DNA of 64,000 nt from Oligoflexus tunisiensis. GTDB taxonomy: Bacteria; Bdellovibrionota_B; Oligoflexia; Oligoflexales; Oligoflexaceae. Both the position numbers and the translations under genes were made by a program. Position 1 is the stretch's first letter. The number at the start of each line of letters is the position of its first letter. Where the stretch lies: the NCBI RefSeq assembly GCF_001748245.1, contig NZ_BDFO01000001.1:4603471-4667470 (forward strand), in the 5' to 3' direction. Of this stretch, positions 34,053 through 42,389 are shown piece by piece. The notes beneath the pieces are model-generated. The model saw only the letters and a program-made list of their open reading frames with translations. It was not told where the DNA came from and did not search any database.

Positions 34053-35525
34053 CTACAGGTCGCGGCCGTCTTTCAGTTCCTCAATGATCAGGTCGATTTC
34101 AGCATCGGTCAGATCCATAAACTGCCGCGGCGGCATGGCAAGTGGATCGGAAGGATCCTTGCGCAGAATGTTCAGCCGATCGATGGCATTCTTCGCCTGA
34201 AACGCGCTGCGGGCGCTGGGCTTCAGATCCGCGCGGAACAGGGATTTGCCCAGGTTACTGTCGAGTTTTTCATTGTGACAGCGCTGACAGGCCAGAGCCA
34301 CAAGCTCCTTGCCGGTCGCGTCCAGGGGTGCACGCGCGCCGTAGCTTGCGGACAGACGATCATCCAGAGCCAGACGCAAATCTGGACGATCATCCCAGGT
34401 GCCGGCAGCTTTTGCGGCATCCATACGGGCTTTGATATCGGGCAGCTTGCTCGAATCCAAAATATTATTCGCCCAGGACGGAAACGGAATCGATTCACCC
34501 TGAACATAGCGCTGCCAGCCTTCCAGCCACGTGGCATCAGCCCCCACCGTGCCCGCTGGCAAATGACTGGGCTGTTCCCCAAAGCCATTGGCTTTCAGCA
34601 GCCAGACCAATTTTTCGGGATCCGAAGCCGCGATCAAGGAAGCCGGCACACCCCCCACTCCTTCATCCGGCCCATGAAAATCCTTGAAGGCCTGAATCAG
34701 CTCCTGCCCCTGGGTATCATCACGGAAGAAATGCAGCCAGGGTTGTTCCATCTCCTGAAGCCGCAATATTTTCTCTGTGGAAGGACCTTCCGGCTGATGA
34801 CAGTGGGTGCAGTCAAACACAGTGTTCGCAAGATAAGTGTCTTCATAAATGGAGATCGACAGCCAATCCTTTTCGATGGCTGAGGACTGCAGATGTCCGG
34901 TGGAGCAGTGGCCCGTGGCATTGCAGGCCTGTGTGAAGGCGATGAGAAAGAAATTCAAACGTCCGGCTTTCGGATCGCGCGCGATCACCTCCACGAACTG
35001 ATCGCCCCGCACAAAGCCCATCACCACAAAATCAGGGCTCGGCGTGCTGGCATCCTGAGGAGCGGTAAAGAGAATGACGCGCGGATTGATGGGGGACACA
35101 AAGCGGCTGACCAGCGAGGTGGAATGTCCGGTCAAGGCCCAGCCTGGCGTCACGCCCGGCTTGCCATTGACTTCGCGGCCGCCGACGGTCGCCTCGGGAA
35201 TCGCAAGACCCAGAGCGGACTGCAGATCACGCAGGCTGGTGACAGTCGGAACGGTGGCCTGGCAAAAAACCTGGCGAACCTTATCAAAGTCCTGGCTGCG
35301 CTGCGGATCAAAGCCAAAACAAAGCCTTTTCAGCATTTCCGCGCCTTGCGGCAAGGGCGTCAGGACTTTGTGATAATTCAATTCCAGCGGCGGCACGTCG
35401 CGTTCCGCAGCATACCAGCGTCCGCTCGGGGCTTCCTGAACTTCGGAATTTTTCGCACGGCGAATGCATGCGCTGGAAGCCAGCAGAACGCTGAGGATAA
35501 TCAAGGGACGCAGACTCTTCCGCAT
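34053..35525 (-). CDS. Dihaem c-type cytochrome lipoprotein
   Basis: The 490-aa protein has a lipobox (LLASSAC, about Cys 18) and two CXXCH haem-binding motifs: CTHCH (about 245) and CQRCH (about 425) in a C-terminal cytochrome-like domain that ends MPPRQFMDLTDAEIDLIIEEL, with the Met of MPP as likely axial ligand. The central part is not recognised. It should be an electron carrier or haem enzyme anchored in the envelope. It lies directly downstream of the redox two-component system but behind that system's terminator, so it has its own promoter. Confidence 0.82.
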   Translation of the reverse strand: MRKSLRPLIILSVLLASSACIRRAKNSEVQEAPSGRWYAAERDVPPLELNYHKVLTPLPQGAEMLKRLCFGFDPQRSQDFDKVRQVFCQATVPTVTSLRDLQSALGLAIPEATVGGREVNGKPGVTPGWALTGHSTSLVSRFVSPINPRVILFTAPQDASTPSPDFVVMGFVRGDQFVEVIARDPKAGRLNFFLIAFTQACNATGHCSTGHLQSSAIEKDWLSISIYEDTYLANTVFDCTHCHQPEGPSTEKILRLQEMEQPWLHFFRDDTQGQELIQAFKDFHGPDEGVGGVPASLIAASDPEKLVWLLKANGFGEQPSHLPAGTVGADATWLEGWQRYVQGESIPFPSWANNILDSSKLPDIKARMDAAKAAGTWDDRPDLRLALDDRLSASYGARAPLDATGKELVALACQRCHNEKLDSNLGKSLFRADLKPSARSAFQAKNAIDRLNILRKDPSDPLAMPPRQFMDLTDAEIDLIIEELKDGRDL

Positions 35526-35657
35526 CGGTAACCTCTTTCTCAATTCATAGAGACGGCTCGTGTTCGGTGCTTTTTTCAAGCAAAACCCGCGCCAATATTG
35601 AGGTTTCAGCATCCGCTGCGATTCTGAGGCCTTGGCAGGAGCCTTCGACCCGGCGAA

Positions 35658-35691
35658 GCAAAAACCGCGTGAAATTGAGCAATTTCTGCGG
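35658..35691 (-). terminator. Rho-independent terminator of the two-component operon
   Basis: On the minus strand CCGC-A-GAAATT pairs with AATTTC-AC-GCGG, followed by TTTTTGC. It begins 9 bp after the stop codon of the response regulator. Confidence 0.85.
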
Positions 35692-35699
35692 GATTTGGT

Positions 35700-36209
35700 T
35701 CAGGTATATTTTCGCAGTTTCCGCTGCAGACTTTGCCGATGAATCCCGAGGGCCCGGGCCGCCCGGGATATATTGCCTTCACAGTCCTGCAGTATTTTTT
35801 CGATGTATTCCCGCTCATGCTCGTGAAGTTTCGGAGGTTCCGGGGTCCCCCGATCCGGCTCCGAAACCCCGGCCAGGGCCTGTTCAATCGTATCAATGGA
35901 AGCCGGTTTGGAAATGTAATTCAAGGCTCCGCGTTTCACGGCCTGCACCGCTGTGGCAATGCTACCGTAACCGGTCAGCACAATCATCTGACAATCCGGG
36001 TAGTGACCTTTGAGATGCGTGACCGCATCCAGACCACTCTCACCACGCAGTCTCAAATCAATGATCGCATGCGAAGGATGAAAATCATTCTGCTCCCGCC
36101 ATTCCTTGAGCGATCCGCAGCCGCGAACCCGATAACCCCGCTCGCCAAACTCCCCGAGCAGAGCCTCACGAAACATCACATCGTCTTCGATAATAAGGAG
36201 TTGTTTCAT
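35700..36209 (-). CDS. Response regulator, RegA/PrrA/ActR-like
   Basis: The 169-aa protein has a receiver domain (acidic DD 9-10, phosphoacceptor Asp 51, Thr 79, Lys 101), a short Pro-rich hinge (DRGTPEPPKL) and a Fis-type HTH (GNISRAARALGIHRQSLQRKL, about 144-164). No sigma54 domain is present. This compact layout with a Fis-like HTH is that of the RegA/PrrA family of redox regulators. Its ATG overlaps the kinase stop (ATGA). Likely targets include the adjacent cytochrome and thioredoxin genes, by inference from position. Confidence 0.9.
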   Translation of the reverse strand: MKQLLIIEDDVMFREALLGEFGERGYRVRGCGSLKEWREQNDFHPSHAIIDLRLRGESGLDAVTHLKGHYPDCQMIVLTGYGSIATAVQAVKRGALNYISKPASIDTIEQALAGVSEPDRGTPEPPKLHEHEREYIEKILQDCEGNISRAARALGIHRQSLQRKLRKYT

Positions 36210-37483
36210 AGCGGCAACACCATCGACACCTGCGTGCCCCCACCCTGCCTTGGTTTCAAACCGAGACGGCCTCCCAGCGCTTCGAGCAAAGCGGTCGCGT
36301 TATAAACTCCCAGGCCCGTGCCAGTGCTTTTGGTGGACACAAAGGGTTCGCCGAGACGGGCCCGGATGCCCTCATCCAGACCACGGCCGCGATCGGCGAT
36401 GGTGATCTCGATCCCTTCCGGTCCTTTGTGTATGCTGACACGGATGGAGATCGGCGCGGAATCAGATGCTTCCTTGGCATTATCCAAAAGATCGAGGACC
36501 GCCTGGGCAAAGGGGGCCGCTGGAATATGATAGCTCAGCTCCTCAAGCTGCGCGTCGACGGTAAAACGGAGCTGCACCTCGGGAAAATCGAGCTGCCATT
36601 GCTCACAGACGGACTTCACAAAGGCAACGAGTTCGGTTTTTCCAAACGATAAAGCGTCAGCGTCCACCCCGGTTTCAAAAAGATTCCGAATGCTGCGTTC
36701 ACATTGCTCCAGGGCGGCGCGCGCCACCTGCAGTTCATGCGCCTCAGCATCCTTACGCTGCAGGCGATCCAGCATCAGACGCATCGTATTCAAAGGTGTG
36801 GCGATTTCATGCGAGAGCTGCCCCGCGACGATCCCCATGACGCGCAGGTTGTTCAGCTTCTGTCTTTGCTTTTGCAAGCTGTCGCGGTGAATCTGCGCCT
36901 GATCCAGATGAGTTTTCAACCAGAGCGCCAGGGCTCCCATGATCAGGATCACCAGAACCTTGACACCGACGGTCAGGACACCGGGCACCTGATGGCCGCT
37001 GGCATTCATCATGTCGGGTTCAGTCCCATAACAGATCAGGGTCAGCGCCAGAGCGGACTCGAACAGATAGGCCACCGCCCAGCGCCGCGGCAGAAGAATC
37101 GGACCAAGGATGGCCCCGACATAGAGGAGGGGAAAGAAAGGATTCTGGCAGCCCGACGTCAAAACCAGAAGGCCACTGAGGGACAAAAGATCCAGCGACA
37201 GTTCGAAAAAAATGCCGCCAGCTACAGCCAGCGGACGACGCTGCAGATTCCAAAGGGCCAGAGAGGCCACGATGATAACGTAAAGCGCAAGCGTCATCCC
37301 CTCATCGACGAGATAGCCGGTTTTCCAGGCTGGATACATGACGCCCAGCTGCGCTGCGATCACAAACCACCGCACGCGGCGCAAAAGTCCATATTTGACC
37401 AGGGTCTGTTCCACTCCATCCCGGCCGGACGAGGGACTGGGCTCCAGCAAAGCCTGATGGAATCTTTGATGTGTTTTACGCAT
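36206..37483 (-). CDS. Sensor histidine kinase, RegB/PrrB-like redox sensor
   Basis: The 425-aa kinase has about six membrane helices, then HisKA with GQLSHEIATPLNTMRLMLDRL split around His 225 and an HATPase domain (LLDNAKEASD, DRGRGLDEGI, GTGLGVYNATALLEALGG). H-x-x-ATPL and the membrane segment TSGCQNPFFPLL match RegB, whose GGxxNPF segment binds ubiquinone; here it carries a Cys. This supports sensing of the quinone pool. ATG 37483 follows an AGGAAG; an earlier ATG at 37516 lacks one. The divergent lipoprotein operon begins 90 bp away. Confidence 0.88.
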   Translation of the reverse strand: MRKTHQRFHQALLEPSPSSGRDGVEQTLVKYGLLRRVRWFVIAAQLGVMYPAWKTGYLVDEGMTLALYVIIVASLALWNLQRRPLAVAGGIFFELSLDLLSLSGLLVLTSGCQNPFFPLLYVGAILGPILLPRRWAVAYLFESALALTLICYGTEPDMMNASGHQVPGVLTVGVKVLVILIMGALALWLKTHLDQAQIHRDSLQKQRQKLNNLRVMGIVAGQLSHEIATPLNTMRLMLDRLQRKDAEAHELQVARAALEQCERSIRNLFETGVDADALSFGKTELVAFVKSVCEQWQLDFPEVQLRFTVDAQLEELSYHIPAAPFAQAVLDLLDNAKEASDSAPISIRVSIHKGPEGIEITIADRGRGLDEGIRARLGEPFVSTKSTGTGLGVYNATALLEALGGRLGLKPRQGGGTQVSMVLPL

Positions 37484-37572
37484 AGCCGCTTCCTGACCTG
37501 CAACAATTCGCTGCATTGGTTCATTTAAAGAATTGCTTTATACCAACAGTGGACTGTTTCAAAGGAGACCCC

Positions 37573-38046
37573 ATGAAAATACAGTGCCTGGGTATACTGA
37601 TACTGGCCGCCCTTTCCTGCGGCAAAAACAGTGACAACAATAAGGATGAAAACACCACGGCTCCCCTGCCCGGCGCCGATCAAACCTCGCTTGAGGGTTA
37701 CTCCCTCAGTCCCAATCGCGCTTTTGCGGCGAAAATCGTTTGGAACAACGCGCCTGTGGCCGGAAGTTTCGACAACAGTGCCGAGGTCTATTTTCTGGAC
37801 CCGAAGGGTGAACCCGTCAGCACCTCGCAACTGACCCGCTTTCACCTTTACATGGCCAGCATGGGGCATCCCTCCATCAAGGAAAACGAGATGACCTTCA
37901 CCCAGGTCGATCCCGGTCACTGGACCGTTGGTCGCATTTACTTTTCCATGGGCGGCTCGTCCGGTTCCTGGGTTGTGGACCTGGAAGCCGAGGTCAATGG
38001 CCAGGCCGATCAGGTGCGCGTGAGCATTGATCATGCCGTGGAATAA
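37573..38046 (+). CDS. YtkA-like domain lipoprotein
   Basis: The 157-aa protein has a short lipoprotein signal (LGILILAALSCGKN, Cys 16). After a charged linker comes a beta-sandwich with AKIVWNNAPVAGSFDNSAEVYFLDP, HLYMASMGHPSIKENEMTF and GHWTVGRIYFSMGGSSGSWVVDLE. The conserved MGHP...G pattern is that of YtkA/FixH-type domains, often found with copper or cytochrome-oxidase biogenesis genes. Start 37573 follows AAAGGAG. It overlaps the next gene by 14 bp and starts an operon divergent from the RegB-like kinase. Confidence 0.75.
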   Translation: MKIQCLGILILAALSCGKNSDNNKDENTTAPLPGADQTSLEGYSLSPNRAFAAKIVWNNAPVAGSFDNSAEVYFLDPKGEPVSTSQLTRFHLYMASMGHPSIKENEMTFTQVDPGHWTVGRIYFSMGGSSGSWVVDLEAEVNGQADQVRVSIDHAVE

Positions 38047-38923
38047 GCCCGTTCTCGGAATCCTGTCCCTGATGGCCCTGCACGCATCTTCCGCGGACGC
38101 CTGCTCCTCCTGTGGCAGTGGTGCAGCGGATCCTGTCATCCTCAATCCCCTTGAGCCCGCGAAATTCTATCTGGGCCTCAATCTCTCCGAAGGTTTTCAA
38201 ACCATCGACGAGCAGGGGATGGTTCGCAAGGACTATGGTCCCGACCGCAAAACCAAACTGGAACTCGCCTATGCCCATCGCCTGACGCCGCACCTTTTCG
38301 TGAGTCTCGACAGCGGGCTTGGCGAAAATCGCAAGGGCTCACGCTCGCAAACCGGCTTGACCGACGCCACCCTGAATCTGCGCTGGACCGCCTGGCTTCA
38401 GGATGTCACCGAACCCTGGTGGCCTCAGGTTCAGTTTGTTCTTTCGCATCGCTTCCAAACCACACGCAGTCTGCAGGACTCGCGGGAACTCAACAATCTC
38501 GACTCCTTCGGCGCCGGTTATGATGAAACCTTCGCCGGTGTTGATGTCTGGTTCGGCATGCTGCCCGTCCTCTTCGGCGGCAGCTTTCTCTACTCCCAGC
38601 CGTGGGAGGAGGCGACCCGCAGCGGCCGTCTTCAGGTCGGTCCTACTCAAAAATGGATCGGCACCGTGGGCTACAAACCGATGGAAGCCTTCAAGATCAT
38701 CGGTGGCCTGGTTCAGGAAAAACGCGGCGGCATTGAACTCGACGGTGAGCCCTCGCCTGTGCCGTCCGACAAAAAATCGCAAGACCTGTTTTTGACTCTC
38801 GAAACCCTGCGTGTGGAAGAGGATAATGTCCGCTTCACCTTCAGCAAAAAAGCGGCGTTTGGTGCGAATAAAAACGCCACCGTGTTTCGCTCCTACACTT
38901 TGGCCTGGATGAGGACCCTATGA
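38033..38923 (+). CDS. Probable outer-membrane protein with N-terminal CSSCGSG motif
   Basis: The 296-aa protein has a signal peptide (about 1-23) and a mature start CSSCGSGAADP, a possible metal- or redox-active Cys pair. The rest consists of alternating beta-strands with aromatic residues (KLELAYAHRLTPHLFVSLDSG, LFGGSFLYSQPWEEA), like barrels called transporter or MtrB-like in electron-transfer clusters. It ends SYTLAWMRTL. The gene overlaps both neighbours (YtkA-like before, thioredoxin-like after, ATGA). TTG 38027 is an alternative start. Function is inferred only from context. Confidence 0.65.
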   Translation: MPWNKPVLGILSLMALHASSADACSSCGSGAADPVILNPLEPAKFYLGLNLSEGFQTIDEQGMVRKDYGPDRKTKLELAYAHRLTPHLFVSLDSGLGENRKGSRSQTGLTDATLNLRWTAWLQDVTEPWWPQVQFVLSHRFQTTRSLQDSRELNNLDSFGAGYDETFAGVDVWFGMLPVLFGGSFLYSQPWEEATRSGRLQVGPTQKWIGTVGYKPMEAFKIIGGLVQEKRGGIELDGEPSPVPSDKKSQDLFLTLETLRVEEDNVRFTFSKKAAFGANKNATVFRSYTLAWMRTL

Positions 38924-39282
38924 AACTTCACTGGATCGCACTTGTTCTCCTGCTTCCCCTGCCTGCCCTTGGCGCCAACTGTCGCGCGGTGGATCTCAAG
39001 GAATTTCGTGAAGCCACCACCCAGGGTCCCGACCGTGTCGTATTCTTTGCGTCCTGGTGTTCCTCCTGCTCGCGTTATGTCACGCCCGAGCGCGTTCCGG
39101 ATACCATCTTCGTGGCAGCGGCCGATGACAAGGCCAAGGCCGAAAAGGTCCTGAGCCTTTATTTAAAGGATCGCGCCGCGTCCGCCGTCTGTTTCCTGGA
39201 CAAGGACGAGTCGATTGCCAAGGCCTTTGGCGTGCGCAATCTGCCCATGGAAAAATCCCTGGCTGACCTTTCCAAGCCTTAA
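38920..39282 (+). CDS. Exported thioredoxin-fold protein
   Basis: The 120-aa protein has a signal peptide (MKLHWIALVLLLPLPALGAN) and a thioredoxin-like domain with FFASWCSSC (about 42-50), which places a CXXC active site as CSSC. It lacks the usual cis-Pro loop in clear form and is short. It probably handles disulfides or delivers metal in the periplasm for the partner proteins of this operon. Its ATG overlaps the stop of the barrel gene. A strong hairpin follows. Confidence 0.8.
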   Translation: MKLHWIALVLLLPLPALGANCRAVDLKEFREATTQGPDRVVFFASWCSSCSRYVTPERVPDTIFVAAADDKAKAEKVLSLYLKDRAASAVCFLDKDESIAKAFGVRNLPMEKSLADLSKP

Positions 39283-39304
39283 GGGACCGGGTATTCAGCA
39301 ATTC

Positions 39305-39337
39305 GCGGCGAGGCTTTCCCACGGAAATCTTCGCCGC
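39305..39337. terminator. Hairpin terminator between convergent operons
   Basis: GCGGCGAGGCTTTCC and GGAAATCTTCGCCGC pair over 15 positions with two mismatches around CAC, between the thioredoxin-like gene (+) and the DUF2063 gene (-). The following T-run is weak (ACTTTC on plus), so efficiency is uncertain. Confidence 0.6.
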
Positions 39338-39341
39338 ACTT

Positions 39342-40160
39342 TCAAGCGGACCATAGGCGCCAGGTCACACTTTGCGCCATCCATTGCTGCACCAGGTCCG
39401 GCGCCAGCGCCCTGTTCTGCGACAGACTCTCCGCTTCGAGTCTCATCAGAGCATCCTGCACAGCGTGCTCCATCAAAAGCTGATAAAGTCGCGCCTGCGG
39501 AGCCGCCAGGAGTCGATGCACAAGCCCCAGACCTTCCCTTTGAATCAACCAGGTTTGGGGCTGAGCCAATGGCCTGGGACAGGGCACGGCCTCTTCACCT
39601 GGATTGTCCTGAAGTCGCAGACACAAATCCACCAGCGGCCAACTCTCCTGCACAAAACGCCAGTCCGCAGCCGGCTTCAGACGCAAGGTCGCAGGATCCT
39701 GAGCGGGATCCCGCGGAGCTGTCCAGGCCTGAACAGCGGGAGCCAGAAACACGGCGGAGCGCGTCGCATCAATCCAGGCCGCTTGCAATACGAAGAGCGG
39801 TTCATGCCGATCACACAAAAAATTCACAAAGTGCCGACCGATGCCCTGCAGATCATGGTCGCGCGGCGCGAATTCCACGAGATAATTCAAGGCCAGCTGA
39901 TTGAACTGCCAGCAGCCCAGCAGGCGGGCCGTCAAGGGAAAGTCCTGCTGCAGGATGGTCAGCAGGCGAAACCAATACTGCCGCTGATAATCCTCAAGCC
40001 CGGCCTGCGCCGCACGCTGAACACGCGGCACAATCCCGAGCCGGGACCAGCCGTCCGGCAGCTGAGCCTGGAGTTGTCCATGAGCGGTTTCCAGAGGTGT
40101 CCGCAGAACCCGGCTCCATTCCTTTTGAAAGGCCTCAAGCCAGGCAGGAGCTTTCTTCAT
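39342..40160 (-). CDS. DUF2063 partner protein of an MNIO (DUF692) system
   Basis: The 272-aa protein is of the family annotated as DNA-binding-domain-containing (DUF2063), recognised from LEAFQKEWSRVLRTP, QAGLEDYQRQYWFRLLTILQQDFPLTARLLG and NYLVEFAPRDHDL. In bufferin-type clusters this partner (BufC-like) helps the DUF692 enzyme bind its peptide substrate; the DNA-binding label is historical. Its ATG overlaps the MNIO gene stop (ATGA), so the pair is translationally coupled. It is the last gene of the operon. Confidence 0.85.
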   Translation of the reverse strand: MKKAPAWLEAFQKEWSRVLRTPLETAHGQLQAQLPDGWSRLGIVPRVQRAAQAGLEDYQRQYWFRLLTILQQDFPLTARLLGCWQFNQLALNYLVEFAPRDHDLQGIGRHFVNFLCDRHEPLFVLQAAWIDATRSAVFLAPAVQAWTAPRDPAQDPATLRLKPAADWRFVQESWPLVDLCLRLQDNPGEEAVPCPRPLAQPQTWLIQREGLGLVHRLLAAPQARLYQLLMEHAVQDALMRLEAESLSQNRALAPDLVQQWMAQSVTWRLWSA

Positions 40161-40972
40161 TGCTGATACTCCCGCACCTTGTTCAGCTCGTTCACAAGTT
40201 CAGCCAGCGGCGGAACTTTATCATCCCATTCCAAAAGCGTGGGAAAGGGCCCACCGATGGCCCAGGCTTCCCGATAGAGCTCCCAGACAGCAGGCGCCAC
40301 CGCACGATCATGGGTATCAATGATGGCTCCATCGGACTGGCGCTCATGTCCGGCCAGATGCACCTGCACCACACGCGTGTAGGGGATGTGCCGTAAATAA
40401 GTGCAGGGATCAAATCCATGATTCTGGCTCGACACATAAATGTTGTTGATATCCAGCATGAAGGAAACTCCGGCCTCTTCCACCACAGCCCGATAAAATT
40501 CCCACTCGCTCATTTCACTCGCAGCAAACTGCACATAACTCGAAACATTTTCGAGAGCGAAGGGTCGTCCCAGGCGCTTCTGCACAAAGGCAGCCCGCTC
40601 GGCGGCATAGCCGATCAGATCCCACGTGTAAGGCGTCGGCAGAAGATCATGATGCGTGTGCCCATGGCTTCCCGTCCAGCACAGGTGATCACTGACAAAA
40701 AGGGCTTCAAGATCATCCGCCAGCCGACAGAGTTCATCGAGATAGCGTTCATTCAAGGGCTCATGCCCCAGAAGATTCAGCCCCACCCCGTGCATCACCA
40801 CGGGATAATGCGCCCGCACGCGCCTCAGGTTTTCCTGAGGGGGCCACGCGGTTCCCATGAAATTTTCACTGATGATCTCGACATAATCGAGCGCGGGCGG
40901 CACCTCCCTCTGCATGTCTGCATAAAGTGCGGGCCGCAGCCCGATGCCGATCGCATCACGCGGCAGATTCAC
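40157..40972 (-). CDS. DUF692 multinuclear non-haem iron oxygenase (MNIO)
   Basis: The 271-aa TIM-barrel protein carries the MNIO signatures: GIGLRPAL, IISENFMG, HGVGLNLLG (His 61), SDHLCWTG (Asp 95, His 96), ALENVSSY (Glu 141), MLDINNIYVSSQNHG (Asp 174, Asn 177), VHLAGH (His 205, 209), DTHDRAV (Asp 219, His 221) and LLEWDD (Glu 248). Relatives such as MbnB and BufB use two or three irons to convert peptide Cys into oxazolone/thioamide or thiooxazole groups that bind copper. The likely substrate is the Cys-motif protein encoded just upstream (ATGA overlap). Confidence 0.93.
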   Translation of the reverse strand: MNLPRDAIGIGLRPALYADMQREVPPALDYVEIISENFMGTAWPPQENLRRVRAHYPVVMHGVGLNLLGHEPLNERYLDELCRLADDLEALFVSDHLCWTGSHGHTHHDLLPTPYTWDLIGYAAERAAFVQKRLGRPFALENVSSYVQFAASEMSEWEFYRAVVEEAGVSFMLDINNIYVSSQNHGFDPCTYLRHIPYTRVVQVHLAGHERQSDGAIIDTHDRAVAPAVWELYREAWAIGGPFPTLLEWDDKVPPLAELVNELNKVREYQQ

Positions 40973-41655
40973 GGCACAGCTCGCCAGTTTTTGGTTTCCA
41001 GAGGCAGCGAGCGCAGATGAGTCACCAGCCTTTTCATTTCCGCCAGGGAATACACCTTATAAAAGGCAGGCATGTTCGCATATGCCGTTCCATCCGCGCT
41101 GACGCCATGAATGCCAAAGGCAATCGCACCCAACAGGGCCGCATCCGATTTGCCTTGGAAGGCCGCTTTGCGTTCTTCCGGATCGGCATCGGGTGGGATG
41201 GGCAGAACAAAAGCGGATTGGCCCGTGCCGTGACAGTAATTGCACTGGGACTCCCCTGCCCCCATTGCGATTTCCGGCGCTCCTTCCAGGATTTGCGCTC
41301 CAGTCAGGCCCCGATCCGCCGGCAGATCCACACAGCTCATGCCTCCACAGCTGTTTGCCGACCGACAGCTATGTTCCGTCAAACGCCCCGATGAGCTGTG
41401 ATAGGAAATCCCCGCACAGGTATTGGCGCCGGCACAACTCGCGTGGGTTTGCACGAGGCCACCGCGGGTTTCGCAGAGCGCGGTGAATGAAGCCAGAGTC
41501 AGGGTTTTATCCACAGTGGTCGCGCTGACCACACCGGCCAATGGCTGCGGAGTCTCGATAACCTTTTCCTTCTCCCGCGTGCCGCAGCCTCCCATGAGCC
41601 CGGCGAGGGCGGCGGTGAGCAGAGCACACGAAACATCAGAGTCCTTCATAGACAT
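40969..41655 (-). CDS. Cys-motif lipoprotein fused to a cytochrome c domain; candidate MNIO substrate
   Basis: The 228-aa protein has a lipobox (AGLMGGC, Cys 24). Two similar motifs follow: CAGANTCAGIS (Cys 74, 80) and CRSANSCGGMSC (Cys 97, 103, 108). Both fit CxxxN[ST]CxG and recall CxGxNxCxG repeats in bufferin-type precursors modified by MNIOs. After a linker comes CNYCH (138-142), a c-type haem site, with GISADG...MPAFYKVYS-like cytochrome features and MPAF as probable Met ligand. Most known substrates are small and lack haem. ATG 41655 follows AAAGGA. The stop overlaps the MNIO start, making it first of three coupled genes. The modification is inferred. Confidence 0.8.
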   Translation of the reverse strand: MSMKDSDVSCALLTAALAGLMGGCGTREKEKVIETPQPLAGVVSATTVDKTLTLASFTALCETRGGLVQTHASCAGANTCAGISYHSSSGRLTEHSCRSANSCGGMSCVDLPADRGLTGAQILEGAPEIAMGAGESQCNYCHGTGQSAFVLPIPPDADPEERKAAFQGKSDAALLGAIAFGIHGVSADGTAYANMPAFYKVYSLAEMKRLVTHLRSLPLETKNWRAVP

Positions 41656-41772
41656 GACACATCCTTTTTCTGAATGAACAGAATTCACGGTGATGGGACG
41701 CAAGGCGGCAGCGCCACGTTTCGCAATCGACGCAAGCCTCGTGCTGATAAAAATGTCAGGAGTGCAACGTGT

Positions 41773-42237
41773 TCAAACTTTTGGATAGGGCGGTTCGGGA
41801 AGCGGCTGAAAATCGCTGAGAAAGGCCTTCCATGGGAAAATCAGAAGACGCTCGGATTGGATACGGAAGGCGACATGCTCGTGCAGATTCAACGCAGGCG
41901 CGTGAAAAGCCATAAATGATAAGATCGAGCATTCGCAAAGACGCTCGGCTGTCAACGCCGGGCTCTGGGCATCGACCGGCCCGTCGGAGTGGTGACAGGA
42001 TTCCATCACGTCCCCATGGGCCAATTCGTGCTGTTCATGATGCAGAAAAAAGGAAAGAATCAATTCACAACGGGGGATCGAGACCAGCACAACATTCAAC
42101 GCCAGAACAAGAAGTCCCAGACTTTTGAACGATCTTTGCCAAATTGGACCGATTCCAGGCAAGGCCTGCCCTCCGTAATGGAAACGCCCGGATTCTAGCA
42201 AAGCCGTGAGCGCAACACAATACAAGAGCCCGGACAT
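41773..42237 (-). CDS. Small membrane protein with His/Cys-rich periplasmic segment
   Basis: Not recognised as a family. The 154-aa protein has one clear membrane helix (SLGLLVLALNVVLVSIP) followed by RCELILSFFLHHEQHELAHGD, then VMESCHHSDG and RLCECSILSF, which look like metal-binding clusters. It starts at ATG 42237, which overlaps the TAA of a 32-codon peptide gene (TAATG). It lies 117 bp upstream of the Cys-motif lipoprotein on the same strand. A copper or other metal role is an inference from the ligands and neighbours. Confidence 0.6.
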   Translation of the reverse strand: MSGLLYCVALTALLESGRFHYGGQALPGIGPIWQRSFKSLGLLVLALNVVLVSIPRCELILSFFLHHEQHELAHGDVMESCHHSDGPVDAQSPALTAERLCECSILSFMAFHAPALNLHEHVAFRIQSERLLIFPWKAFLSDFQPLPEPPYPKV

Positions 42238-42335
42238 TAGCCCGTTTTGCCTGGTTTTTCCACTGGAACCGGCTTCGTCGGGGGAGCCTTGGGCTTCGGG
42301 ATCGGGTGAATCAAAAATGAAGGATGGATGGACAT
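42237..42335 (-). CDS. 32-aa proline-rich small protein, coupled to the next gene
   Basis: Too short for usual gene calling. The frame reads MSIHPSFLIHPIPKPKAPPT, then KPVPVEKPGKTG and stop. AGGAG lies 9 bp before its ATG, a good ribosome-binding site. Its stop TAA overlaps the ATG of the His/Cys-rich membrane protein gene (TAATG). That gene has no ribosome-binding site of its own, so it is probably translated by coupling. The product could be a functional peptide or only a leader. Confidence 0.5.
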   Translation of the reverse strand: MSIHPSFLIHPIPKPKAPPTKPVPVEKPGKTG

Positions 42336-42389
42336 GGTCGTTTTCTCCTGTGCGTAACATCTCCCCTTTTGCAGAAAGAATGCCAGTCC

